From: an uncultured Cellvibrionales bacterium
GTDB lineage: Bacteria; Pseudomonadota; Gammaproteobacteria; Pseudomonadales; Cellvibrionaceae
Assembly: GCA_913020115.1 (NCBI GenBank)
Contig: CAJWBQ010000016.1
Span: forward strand, 1-64,000
Direction of reading: 5' to 3'
DNA length: 64,000 bases
Under the pieces are notes generated by a model. That model was not told where the DNA came from, did no database searches, and saw only the letters and a list, made by a program, of their open reading frames with translations. Position numbers and translations under genes: made by a program. This document shows, piece after piece, positions 20,553 through 28,828 of the stretch. Every line of letters begins with the position of its first letter. The stretch's first letter is position 1.

Positions 20553-20825
20553 TTAGGCAGCAACTTCTTCAGTTGCCGCGGCTGGAGCTGCTTGATCTTT
20601 CAGCAACTTAGCAACACGTTCGCTCAACTGTGCGCCATTTCCAACCCAAAACGCTACGCGCTCATTATCAACACGCAGACGCTCTTCTTGACCGCGAGCC
20701 ACTGGGTTGAAGAAACCAACACGCTCAATGTAACGGCCGTTGCGTGCGCTGCGGCTGTCAGTAACTGTGAGGTGGTAAAATGGACGCTTTTTAGAGCCGC
20801 CGCGAGATAATCGAATGGTTACCAT
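20553..20825 (-). CDS. rpsP: 30S ribosomal protein S16
   Basis: The 90 residues match S16 ([35 protein letters not shown]), with a short alanine-rich tail. It is the first gene of the rpsP-rimM-trmD-rplS operon. The ATG at 20825 has AGGA about 10 bases upstream. The 191-bp gap to ffh presumably holds the operon promoter; a 5-bp stem hairpin (about 20862-20876) lies there. Confidence 0.98.
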   Translation of the reverse strand: MVTIRLSRGGSKKRPFYHLTVTDSRSARNGRYIERVGFFNPVARGQEERLRVDNERVAFWVGNGAQLSERVAKLLKDQAAPAAATEEVAA

Positions 20826-21016
20826 GGAAGTCGTATCCTGTAATTCAATAATATACGTGTTGCCTCACGGCAAGTCACAATGCAATGCCTCGGTGCTGCC
20901 TTCATAAACCAATGAAAGTGCACCTCGGCGGGAATTTGTCCATTACGCAGACATAGGCCTGCGGAAGGCGCGGTATTTTAGGGCAAAATGTGTCGGGCTG
21001 CAAGTGAGTCGATAAA

Positions 21017-22408
21017 CTAGCGCATTCCTGGTGGCAAACCGCCGCCGGGTGGCATTCCGCCGCCCCCTGGCATCATGCCGCTCATGCCACGCATCATCTT
21101 CGCCATGCCACCGCCTTTCATTTTCTTCATCATCTTGGCCATCTGCTTGTGCTGCTTCAGTAGACGATTGAGATCTTGAACTTGAGTGCCTGAGCCCATA
21201 GTAATTCGACGCTTGCGGGAGCCGTTAAGTAAATCGGGATTGGCGCGCTCAGCTGGTGTCATGGAATCAATGATCACTTCCATTACTTTAAACTGACCAC
21301 CCATGTTGGCCTGCTCCGCCGCTTGCGCCATATTTCCCATGCCAGGCAGCTTTTCGAGCATTGAGCCCATGCCACCCATATTTTGCATTTGCTGAAGTTG
21401 GTCCCGCAGGTCTTCTAGATCAAAGCGCTTACCTTTAACAACCTTCGTCATTAATTTCTGAGCTTTGTCTTTGTCTATATTCCGCTCAGCATCTTCAATC
21501 AGTGACATTACGTCACCCATACCTAAGATACGAGAGGCGATACGCTCAGGATAAAAGGGCTCGAGGGCGTCAACTTTTTCGCCCATACCCATAAACTTAA
21601 TAGGCTTGCCGGTAACCTGACGAACAGAAAGAGCGGCACCCCCACGAGCATCACCGTCTGCTTTGGTCAAAATCACACCTGTGAGCGGTAGCGCCTCGTT
21701 GAAGGCCTTCGCGGTATTCACGGCATCTTGACCAATCATGGCATCGATGACGAAGAGCGTCTCAACCGGGTCTACAGCGGCGTGAAGAGCTTTAATCTCG
21801 TTCATGAGCTCTTCGTCAATATGCAAGCGGCCCGCCGTATCCACAATCACTACATCGGCGTGCTGACGCTTAGCGTGCTCAATCGCTCCATTGGCAATAT
21901 CAACAGGGTTTTGATCAGCACTGGAGGGGTAAAAGTCGGCCTCTACTTCAGCTGCCAGAGTTTCAAGCTGCTTAATTGCGGCAGGGCGATAGATATCCGC
22001 ACTCACCACAACCACTTTTTTCTTTTCACGCTCTTTTAAGAATTTGGCTAACTTAGCAACCGAGGTGGTTTTACCCGCCCCCTGCAAGCCTGCCATTAAT
22101 ATCACGGCGGGAGGCTTTGCCGCCAAATTCAAGCTTTCATTGGCGGCCCCCATAACGTCAATTAGCTCACTCTCAACAATTTTAACGAATTGCTGGGCGG
22201 GATTGAGCGCCTGATTAACCTCTTGACCCACGGCGCGTGTGCGCACCTGTGCCACAAAAGCCTTAACTACAGGTAGCGCCACATCGGCTTCTAACAAGGC
22301 TTTGCGCACTTCGCGCAAAGTATCTTTAATATTGTCGTCCGTTAATTTGGCCTTACCAGTAATCTTTTTAAGGGAGTTGGACAGGCGATCGGATAAACTC
22401 TGGAACAT
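21017..22408 (-). CDS. ffh: Signal recognition particle protein Ffh
   Basis: SRP GTPase that delivers inner-membrane proteins co-translationally. The 463 residues show the N domain, the G domain with GLQGAGKTTSVAKLA, DTAGRLHID and TKADGDARGG, and a methionine-rich M domain (about 300-435) that binds 4.5S RNA and signal sequences. A Gly/Met/Pro-rich tail follows. It lies upstream of rpsP on the same strand and divergent from the ccsA-like gene, the normal gammaproteobacterial order. Confidence 0.98.
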   Translation of the reverse strand: MFQSLSDRLSNSLKKITGKAKLTDDNIKDTLREVRKALLEADVALPVVKAFVAQVRTRAVGQEVNQALNPAQQFVKIVESELIDVMGAANESLNLAAKPPAVILMAGLQGAGKTTSVAKLAKFLKEREKKKVVVVSADIYRPAAIKQLETLAAEVEADFYPSSADQNPVDIANGAIEHAKRQHADVVIVDTAGRLHIDEELMNEIKALHAAVDPVETLFVIDAMIGQDAVNTAKAFNEALPLTGVILTKADGDARGGAALSVRQVTGKPIKFMGMGEKVDALEPFYPERIASRILGMGDVMSLIEDAERNIDKDKAQKLMTKVVKGKRFDLEDLRDQLQQMQNMGGMGSMLEKLPGMGNMAQAAEQANMGGQFKVMEVIIDSMTPAERANPDLLNGSRKRRITMGSGTQVQDLNRLLKQHKQMAKMMKKMKGGGMAKMMRGMSGMMPGGGGMPPGGGLPPGMR

Positions 22409-22631
22409 ACGTAATAGCTCTTAAAGCGTTAATTAAAGAAGCGGGGCTGAAAAATTAGCGGCCAAGTATAGCGGATATTATGAATATGAGCACCCTATAT
22501 GCACCGCCACAGCTTCTCATTGACGGCACCTTGTGACAAACTCACTGCGCCAGCGCTTCGGTCACTCAATAAATATGAGCCTAGACCTGCAAACACTAGG
22601 TTTTTAAGCGCTGTAAATTAATAAAGGTTCA

Positions 22632-23456
22632 TTGCGAGAAATTATGAATACCCTTGCGGCCAATGCCGCCGCCATTGCCCTGTATGTCACTGCCAGCCTG
22701 TTTTTAATCGGCCAACTCTTCCGTCAAATGCAGGGCGCCACGCCTTGGTTACTGGCGATGGCAGCCTGCGCGGTGGCCTTTCACGCTCTTGGGGTTTACG
22801 GGCAGATTTTCACCCCACAAGGCTTCCAGTTTGGCTTCTATATCGCCCTGTCATTCATATTCGTAACAGTAAATACTCTCGTGCTAGTCAGCAGCTTGAA
22901 AAAGCCACTGCACAATTTATTTGTTTTATTATTTCCACTGTCGAGCGCCGCCATGCTTTGCGCTCTGCTCATTCCCCCTACAGCCCCCACCCTCACGAAC
23001 CTAGGGGCGGATATCGCACTACACATACTCCTTTCAGTTCTGGCTTACAGCTTACTCACCATAGCCGCCCTACAAGCCCTAGTGCTCGCCTACCAAAACC
23101 GACAACTGCACCACAAGCGTCTCACTGGGGTAATACGCATGCTGCCACCCCTGCAAACCATGGAGCAGCTATTGTTTGAGTTGTTGTGGGCTGGAGTGGC
23201 TCTACTCACACTCTCTATTGTTTCAGGCATCCTATTTCTCGACGATATCTTCGCACAGCATCTTGTGCATAAAACGGCATTCTCCATCATCGCTTGGTTC
23301 ATCTATGCGACGCTGCTATGGGGCCGTCACAAGCTGGGCTGGCGAGGAAACACGGCTGTGCGCTGGGCACTTGTGGGCTTTGCGGCATTAATGGTGGCCT
23401 TCTTCGGCACTAAACTTGTCTTAGAACTGATACTCGGCGTGAGCCCTGTCGCCTAA
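22632..23456 (+). CDS. CcsA/YpjD-type cytochrome c assembly membrane protein
   Basis: A 270-274-residue protein with about eight membrane helices, matching the YpjD/CcsA group of heme-handling proteins that sits next to ffh in many gammaproteobacteria. Conserved histidines occur in HALGVYGQ, HILLSVLAYSL and HKTAFSIIAWF, and the last sits in the aromatic WFIYATLLWGRH region typical of the family. Its role in c-type cytochrome maturation is inferred. Two starts are possible: TTG at 22632 (AAAGG four bases upstream) or ATG at 22644. Confidence 0.87.
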   Translation: MREIMNTLAANAAAIALYVTASLFLIGQLFRQMQGATPWLLAMAACAVAFHALGVYGQIFTPQGFQFGFYIALSFIFVTVNTLVLVSSLKKPLHNLFVLLFPLSSAAMLCALLIPPTAPTLTNLGADIALHILLSVLAYSLLTIAALQALVLAYQNRQLHHKRLTGVIRMLPPLQTMEQLLFELLWAGVALLTLSIVSGILFLDDIFAQHLVHKTAFSIIAWFIYATLLWGRHKLGWRGNTAVRWALVGFAALMVAFFGTKLVLELILGVSPVA

Positions 23457-23557
23457 CTCCTCTCAATTGACGACAAAACTCTATCGCTAAAGCCTTGCAC
23501 GGCACCCGGTTCTCCTTCAAGATACGGCTTCGATTGTGACTACAGGTTCCACCCTTC

Positions 23558-24838
23558 TTGAACGACGTACCCCTTAGCCTGCTCTTCTCCATTTTAGCGG
23601 GTTTAATTATACTCTCAGCATTCTTCTCCAGTTCTGAAACCGGCATGATGTCGCTTAATCGCTATCGCCTGAAGAACTTGGTAAAGAACAAACACAAGGG
23701 AGCCCTACGCGCGACCAGCTTACTCGAAAAGCCGGACCGACTCATTGGCGTCATTCTGATTGGCAACAACCTTGTCAATATTTTGGCCACGTCCCTCACA
23801 ACCCTAATAGCTATCCGTTTAGCCGGCGAGACTGGGGTGATTATCGCCTCAATCATACTGACCTTAGTGATTCTTATTTTTGCAGAAGTCACACCAAAGA
23901 CCATGGCTGCCTTGCACCCCGAGCGTATTGCCTTCCCTGCCAGCTGGGTGTTACGACCACTGCTGGTTGCCCTATGGCCCTTTGTTTGGCTGGTAAATTC
24001 GGTATCAAACTTTCTTGTACGGCTGTTTGGCATTGACCCTAACAAGCCCTCAAACGACGAACAATTGAACCCTGCCGAATTGCGCACAGTGGTTGATGAA
24101 GCCGGCGATTTGATACCTGACCGCCACCAAGGCATGTTGCTTAATGTACTCGATCTAGAAAAAGTGACCGTGGAAGACATTATGATTCCGCGCAATGAAG
24201 TTATCGGTTTAAATTTGGAGGATGAAATTGAAAGCCTCATGCAACAAATTCGCACATCTGAATACACGCGCCTCCCGGTATTCAAAGAAGATATCAACCA
24301 AATTGTGGGTATTCTCCATCTCCGCAACTCGCCTCGCTTTATTCACGGCGAAGACAGCACGGTAAGCCGAGAGGCGATTCAGCGTTTTTCCAGCGAACCC
24401 TATTTTGTGCCTGAGGCCACCCCGCTCCATACGCAACTATTGAATTTCCAGAAGGCCAAAACCCGCATGGCTATCGTTGTGGACGAATACGGTGAAGTTC
24501 AGGGTATTGTTACGCTAGAAGATTTGCTGGAGGAGATCGTAGGCGATTTCACGACGGGCGGCGTTGAACAAGATCACGAAGACATCAGCAAGCTTGATAA
24601 TGATTGGTTTTTAATCGATGGCAGCGCATCTATTCGCGACATCAATCGGGCCATGACATGGAGCCTACCAATCGACGGACCAAAAACTTTAAACGGTCTC
24701 GCGATGGAGTTTTTAGAAAGTATTCCCGACGCAAATACTAGTTTTAATATTGACCACTGCCGCTTCGAAACCATAGAGATTACAAACAAGCGCATTGAGA
24801 AAATGCGCGTGAAATCTGTCTTTACAAAAAAGGATTAA
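23558..24838 (+). CDS. HlyC/CorC family membrane protein (YfjD type)
   Basis: A 426-residue protein with an N-terminal DUF21 membrane domain (about 1-185, starting LSLLFSILAGLIILSAFFSSSETGMM), two CBS domains (about 200-330, TRLPVF, MAIVVDEYGEVQGIVTLEDLLEEIVGDF) and a C-terminal CorC/HlyC domain. Homologues are linked to magnesium/cobalt homeostasis or efflux; the ion is not determined by sequence. The start is probably TTG at 23558, which gives the conserved MNDVPLS N terminus. It follows the ccsA-like gene by 101 bp. The 3' end overlaps the opposite-strand DUF1289 gene by 17 bases. Confidence 0.92.
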   Translation: MNDVPLSLLFSILAGLIILSAFFSSSETGMMSLNRYRLKNLVKNKHKGALRATSLLEKPDRLIGVILIGNNLVNILATSLTTLIAIRLAGETGVIIASIILTLVILIFAEVTPKTMAALHPERIAFPASWVLRPLLVALWPFVWLVNSVSNFLVRLFGIDPNKPSNDEQLNPAELRTVVDEAGDLIPDRHQGMLLNVLDLEKVTVEDIMIPRNEVIGLNLEDEIESLMQQIRTSEYTRLPVFKEDINQIVGILHLRNSPRFIHGEDSTVSREAIQRFSSEPYFVPEATPLHTQLLNFQKAKTRMAIVVDEYGEVQGIVTLEDLLEEIVGDFTTGGVEQDHEDISKLDNDWFLIDGSASIRDINRAMTWSLPIDGPKTLNGLAMEFLESIPDANTSFNIDHCRFETIEITNKRIEKMRVKSVFTKKD

Positions 24839-25028
24839 CGACTTTTTCCCTGGCCAATGCTCTCGCCTTGCACGCCCGCCGCTCGTCATTATTGTATGAG
24901 GTCCACAGGGTAATTTCATCCGCATTACGAAAACAGCCTGTACACACATCTTCCATATTTAAAACGCATACCGAGATACAGGGCGAAGGCACAGGCTTTT
25001 CCGTTACTCCCGGCTTTACTCCTGACAT
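24822..25028 (-). CDS. DUF1289 small cysteine-motif protein
   Basis: A 68-residue protein with the DUF1289 pattern: PSPCISVC, then [11 protein letters not shown] and W-x-R-like spacing, the four cysteines probably binding a metal. Function of the family is unknown. It overlaps the end of the carbonic-anhydrase-like gene by 13 bases and uses a ribosome-binding site (GGAG) inside it, so the two are translationally linked. Its 3' end overlaps the CorC-like gene on the other strand. Confidence 0.85.
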   Translation of the reverse strand: MSGVKPGVTEKPVPSPCISVCVLNMEDVCTGCFRNADEITLWTSYNNDERRACKARALAREKVVNPFL

Positions 25029-25558
25029 TCGCTAAGCTCCACAGGCTGCAATTCACGCTTATAGCGTTCGGCGTGCTGAACATAAACATCAGCGTTAAGC
25101 TTCAGCATTTCTGAAACGCCTTCCTCCAACTGCCGAACAACTTTAGCCGGAGAGCCTAGAGCCATGGAGTTATCAGGAATTTCCGTTCCTTCGGTTACTA
25201 ATGCGTTGGCACCTATGATGCAGTTTTTACCAATCTTGGCCTTGTTAAGCACCACCGCCCCAATACCGATCAGTGTGTTGTCACCCACCGTACAGCCGTG
25301 CAACATAACATTGTGACCAACGATAACGCCCTTACCCAGAGTAAGCGGCAATCCAGGATCAGTATGCAAAACCGCCCCATCCTGTACATTAGCCTGCTCG
25401 CCAACAGTGATGGTGGCGTTGTCGCCGCGAATCACGGCGTTAAACCAAACGCTGCTCTGACTCTCTAGAACAACGTCGCCAATTAGGGTCGCGTCATCCG
25501 CAATAAAGTGCCCCTGGCCTTTCAGAGTTGGGCGTTTGTCGCCTAGCTTATAGATCAT
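25016..25558 (-). CDS. Gamma-class carbonic anhydrase-like hexapeptide protein (YrdA family)
   Basis: A 180-residue left-handed beta-helix protein with repeated hexapeptides ([51 protein letters not shown]). Metal-ligand histidines ([11 protein letters not shown]) are present as in the gamma carbonic anhydrase/YrdA/PaaY group. Carbonic anhydrase activity is not shown for all members, so the function is a family-level guess. The ATG has AGGAG at good spacing. DUF1289 follows with a 13-base overlap. Confidence 0.88.
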   Translation of the reverse strand: MIYKLGDKRPTLKGQGHFIADDATLIGDVVLESQSSVWFNAVIRGDNATITVGEQANVQDGAVLHTDPGLPLTLGKGVIVGHNVMLHGCTVGDNTLIGIGAVVLNKAKIGKNCIIGANALVTEGTEIPDNSMALGSPAKVVRQLEEGVSEMLKLNADVYVQHAERYKRELQPVELSECQE

Positions 25559-25583
25559 AGAGGGCTCCTGATTCTTTTCTCTG

Positions 25584-26195
25584 TTATGAAAATATTTTTA
25601 CTGGCGCATCGCTGCTATCAGCTTCTATGCCCGCGTCGTATATTTGGTTTACGAAGTTTACTAAAATTCCCGCGGTAAAACCCCAGATTTCATAACCTTC
25701 ATAGTGATATACCGGCGCCCAGAAATCGACGTGACCTCGCTGAAAACGGTCTGTTCGGACGCGCTGGTCGGCTAGAAAATATTTTACTGGGACTTTAAAT
25801 ATGCTGTCTATCTCTCCCAAGTTCGCCGTGAGCGGCGCATTAGCGGGGACGATACCAACAATGGTAGTGACTTCAATCTTCCAGCGAGTAAGCACGGACG
25901 GAAGCTGACCTAGCACTTCAACCGACATTGGGTCTAAACCAATTTCCTCCCAACTTTCACGCAGAGCCGTTTCACGAAGAGAACTGTCTTCTTCATCGAG
26001 CTTCCCCCCAGGGAAAGAGACTTCTCCGCTGTGAGTAGAGAGATGCTGGGCACGCTGAGTCAGGATAATTTCAGGATTTATGGGGTCGTCGGTCATAGCG
26101 AGTAGCACGGCCGCTTGGGGCCAACGCGCCTGAGCTTGTAGGCGGTTTTCACAGGGGCTAAGTGTTTTGGCCCGCCCTCTTAACTTCTCTAACAT
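25584..26195 (-). CDS. Nudix hydrolase, CoA pyrophosphatase (NudL/YeaB) type
   Basis: A 203-residue Nudix enzyme. The Nudix box is in [11 protein letters not shown]...RESWEEIGL, and the preceding [19 protein letters not shown] matches the coenzyme A pyrophosphatase signature (the NudL/NUDT7 group). The substrate is probably CoA or a derivative. The ATG at 26195 has GAGG six bases upstream. It is 25 bp upstream of the carbonic-anhydrase-like gene on the same strand. Confidence 0.9.
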   Translation of the reverse strand: MLEKLRGRAKTLSPCENRLQAQARWPQAAVLLAMTDDPINPEIILTQRAQHLSTHSGEVSFPGGKLDEEDSSLRETALRESWEEIGLDPMSVEVLGQLPSVLTRWKIEVTTIVGIVPANAPLTANLGEIDSIFKVPVKYFLADQRVRTDRFQRGHVDFWAPVYHYEGYEIWGFTAGILVNFVNQIYDAGIEADSSDAPVKIFS

Positions 26196-26317
26196 CTAAA
26201 CCTCGCTATTGGACTGTCGGCAAAGTAACTCATCCACACTCGTTCGTCCACAGGTTATGTGATGGAAAACAAGATATACTCTCGGGATTGTTATAAGTAA
26301 TACGGAAGAGCGGTGTT

Positions 26318-26887
26318 ATGAATTTTTGCAGTCAATGCGGCCACAAGGTGTCGCTAGAGATTCCTGAGGGCGATGATAGAAAGCGCCATGTTTGCGGGTC
26401 TTGCGAGACAATCCATTATCAAAACCCAAACATTATTGCGGGTTGCCTCCCCATCCATGAAGGCAAAGTTCTACTGTGTAAGCGCGCAATTGAACCTAGG
26501 CATGGCTTCTGGACCTTGCCTGCTGGCTTTATGGAGAATGGCGAAACTACCGAGCAAGGCGCATTGCGTGAAAGCTGGGAAGAGGCTCGCGCAAACATTG
26601 ATGTGCACGGCCTTTACACCATGTTCAACTTACCTCAAATAAACCAAGTCTATTTGTTTTACCGAGGTACCTTAAGCGATTTAAATTTTGGCGCGGGAAC
26701 AGAGTCCTTGGAAGTTGCCCTATTTAGCGAGGACGAAATCCCTTGGCGCGAGCTGGCTTTCCCAGTGATAAAGAAAACGCTTAAACACTACTTTGCCGAC
26801 CGAGTTTCTGGGGAATACCCAATTCGAAATGAGGACTTAATATACCCGAAATTCACTCACACGCCAGACGAACCCCAGAAGTCATAA
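26318..26887 (+). CDS. Nudix hydrolase with N-terminal zinc ribbon
   Basis: A 189-residue protein. The N terminus is a zinc ribbon (Cys4, Cys7, Cys26, Cys29), followed by a Nudix domain with GFMENGETTEQGAL and RESWEEA. The layout resembles the C-terminal half of NudC (NADH pyrophosphatase) but lacks its N-terminal domain; substrates of this short form are not defined. It is divergent from the CoA-type Nudix gene and 15 bp upstream of a small hypothetical gene. Confidence 0.88.
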   Translation: MNFCSQCGHKVSLEIPEGDDRKRHVCGSCETIHYQNPNIIAGCLPIHEGKVLLCKRAIEPRHGFWTLPAGFMENGETTEQGALRESWEEARANIDVHGLYTMFNLPQINQVYLFYRGTLSDLNFGAGTESLEVALFSEDEIPWRELAFPVIKKTLKHYFADRVSGEYPIRNEDLIYPKFTHTPDEPQKS

Positions 26888-26902
26888 ATCAAGTTGCTAC
26901 CA

Positions 26903-27253
26903 ATGAAAGCCAAAATAGAAGAAAAGAAAAAATATCTACTCCATTGGATGTATGACTTCATCGAAGACGACGACGAGCCGGCCTACCTGAAAGAAGACGT
27001 TGACGAATGCAATGAGATTTTAACGGCATTTCTCAATGAAGTAGGCAACAACCCTAGCCGTTCTAGCTTCTCGTGGTTATCGGCTCAGGTTGAAGGGCTG
27101 GTGAAGCAGCTGAATGATCTCAATGCCAAGCATGAGCAACAGCTAATAGAAACAGACCAGCGGGACGACCTCTGCTCACTTATCCGCCTAGTATTAGAAG
27201 ACGCGGGGCATCCACATGATGTGGATATAACTGAAGAATGGAGGGAGTGGTAA
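26903..27253 (+). CDS. Small acidic hypothetical protein
   Basis: I do not recognise this 116-residue protein. It is rich in Glu and Asp with a short basic N terminus (MKAKIEEKKK), is predicted soluble and mostly helical, and has no signal peptide or membrane segment. A TTG three codons upstream is an alternative start; neither has a good ribosome-binding site. The short gap to the zinc-ribbon Nudix gene suggests co-transcription. Codon use looks like that of its neighbours, and the reading frame fills the space between two confident genes. Confidence 0.65.
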   Translation: MKAKIEEKKKYLLHWMYDFIEDDDEPAYLKEDVDECNEILTAFLNEVGNNPSRSSFSWLSAQVEGLVKQLNDLNAKHEQQLIETDQRDDLCSLIRLVLEDAGHPHDVDITEEWREW

Positions 27254-27334
27254 ATTTGGAACCCGCACACCTTCAAAACTAAAGAGATGTGTTCAGAGTC
27301 CAGCAGTCGCCGTCTTTATAGTGGAGCGCCAAAG

Positions 27335-28015
27335 CTAAGCTTCCACTAAATACTTATAATTCCCCTTAACCATTTCCAATCGATGGCGCGCCCCTGGAAC
27401 ACCAGCGTCGCTGCTTGCGTAACCAGCATCCCCCTCCCAAAGCGCTATAAGCCCATCGGGCCCTTTAATTAACCGAGTCTCATAACGCTGAGGTAGCCGC
27501 GCTTGAAGCCCCTGCAGCGCCGCCTCAACAGACTCGAAGGCGCTGAGGGTATGCAGTGACACCCATGTGGGTGGCGCAAGCTCTATCGCACTTTCATTAC
27601 ACTTTTGCAGTGCCGTTTTTGGGCACATCCACTGATATTCTGTAATCTCTCCGTCATCAATCACAACTGCTTCTTCACCAGCACCCACGACAAAAAACCA
27701 AGTGGCGTAGCGCTTAGCCGCACGCGGGGGCGGCAACCAAAACGCAAAATGCACCATTGATTCTGGATCGATAATGATACTGGCTTCTTCCTCCGCTTCT
27801 CGTACTGCTGCGACTCGCGCCACCGTTAGGTGTTCAGATGAGCCGGCCCGAACAAAATCTTCCTCATCAATGCGGCCACCCGGGAATACCCACATTCCCC
27901 CAAAGGAAATTTCGGAATTCTTGCGAAGCATCAGGGTTTCAATGCCCCGTTCGCTGTTGCGCAACACGGCCACGGTGGAGGCGAGTACTGGAGGGCTGGC
28001 TGTCGCCATTAACAT
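27335..28015 (-). CDS. Nudix hydrolase
   Basis: A 226-residue Nudix-family protein: GGMWVFPGGRIDEEDF, then REAEEEASI close the Nudix box, with an insertion between the glycine and the REAEEE portion as in NUDT19-like and related long members. The substrate is unknown. Two starts are possible, at 28015 and, two codons in, at 28009; AAGG lies nine bases before the second. It faces the divergent MarR gene across 330 bp. Confidence 0.85.
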   Translation of the reverse strand: MLMATASPPVLASTVAVLRNSERGIETLMLRKNSEISFGGMWVFPGGRIDEEDFVRAGSSEHLTVARVAAVREAEEEASIIIDPESMVHFAFWLPPPRAAKRYATWFFVVGAGEEAVVIDDGEITEYQWMCPKTALQKCNESAIELAPPTWVSLHTLSAFESVEAALQGLQARLPQRYETRLIKGPDGLIALWEGDAGYASSDAGVPGARHRLEMVKGNYKYLVEA

Positions 28016-28321
28016 AAACCTTATTGAGACTGTAAACCCTCAAGGTAGCTTATTTCACTAAACTAAGGCAAGACACTTAATACCCTAGCCGACCGGAAAT
28101 GGCATGAACGACGGAACCTTCAAGCGCTTAATTTACATCGATAATTTGGAAGAGAAAAATACAACTAAGCCCTACCAATCGTTGAGCCAAACGGGCACCC
28201 TCTTCACTACATGCCTGTCGACCGCCCTCTGCCGAAACTAAGCCAATCATCAAATAAAAAGGCTTTTAGCCCAAAACACCCCATAGCTTAGTCCTAAAAA
28301 ATATAAATACGCTCTTGCAAT
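28016..28321. other. Intergenic stretch between Nudix and MarR genes
   Basis: About 300 bases with no supported reading frame. A short weak hairpin lies near 28258-28268 (four-base stem), too small to call. The MarR promoter occupies the right edge and is listed separately. Nothing else is recognised. Confidence 0.5.
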
Positions 28322-28342
28322 ACATGCATGCACATCTATAAT
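28315..28342 (+). promoter_or_regulatory. Promoter of the MarR gene with possible MarR site in the spacer
   Basis: TTGCAA (28315-28320) and a perfect TATAAT (28337-28342) are 16 bases apart. Transcription would start at about 28349, the first base of the best MarR start codon, so the mRNA may be leaderless. The spacer contains ACATGCATGCA, and the same ACATGCAT occurs in front of the MMPL gene at 28796-28803. Confidence 0.6.
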
Positions 28343-28348
28343 ACTTGC

Positions 28349-28777
28349 ATGGAAATTAAAAAACCTGAAATTTGCCTCGCTCATGCCCTTCGTCGCGCCG
28401 ACCGAATTGTTAGTCAGCTGTACAACGATCGCCTAGCTCATCTCGGTATTCGCATTACCCAATTTTCAATTTTGCGCGCACTGCACTTTAAGGGCAGCAC
28501 TACCGCCAGTGAAATAAAGACCGTACTCACTATGGAACAAGCAACCATTTCTCGAGCCTTAAAGCCATTGATACGGGACGGTTACATTTTAGTGAGCGAG
28601 GGAGCCAGCAAGCGCGAAAAAGCCCTGTCGCTCACTCAGGTTGGAAAGAAACTCTATCAACAAGCACTCAACCCTTGGAACGAAGTCCAAACAAAATTGA
28701 GAGAAGAGCTCGGCGACGGCGATGACGATTTAATCATTGCGCTTAGCCAGAAAATTGTTAGCCAGATTAAGCACTAA
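28349..28777 (+). CDS. MarR family transcriptional regulator
   Basis: A 142-residue winged-helix regulator (ALRRADRIVSQLY, ITQFSILRALHFKGSTTASEI, MEQATISRALKPLIRDGYI, KREKALSLTQVGKKLYQQ), the complete MarR layout. I place the start at the ATG at 28349 because an upstream ATG (28328) would lie before the -10 element. It precedes the MMPL gene by 51 bp on the same strand and probably represses itself and that gene, releasing on binding a small aromatic or lipophilic ligand; ligand unknown. Confidence 0.88.
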   Translation: MEIKKPEICLAHALRRADRIVSQLYNDRLAHLGIRITQFSILRALHFKGSTTASEIKTVLTMEQATISRALKPLIRDGYILVSEGASKREKALSLTQVGKKLYQQALNPWNEVQTKLREELGDGDDDLIIALSQKIVSQIKH

Positions 28778-28795
28778 GCTTTTTTTTACACCAAC

Positions 28796-28809
28796 ACATG
28801 CATATGCAT
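28796..28809 (+). promoter_or_regulatory. Candidate MarR operator before the MMPL gene
   Basis: The palindrome ATGCATATGCAT (28798-28809) begins within ACATGCAT, the motif also found in the MarR promoter spacer. It lies 20 bp before the MMPL start codon. Binding by the adjacent MarR protein is inferred only from the shared motif. Confidence 0.4.
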
Positions 28810-28828
28810 CAATAAACAGGTGAACACT

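Noticed and set aside
20862..20876. Hairpin upstream of rpsP as a regulatory leader
   Set aside because: A five-base stem without conserved leader features; kept only as a remark.
28258..28268. Hairpin upstream of the MarR gene
   Set aside because: A four-base stem is too weak to call a terminator.
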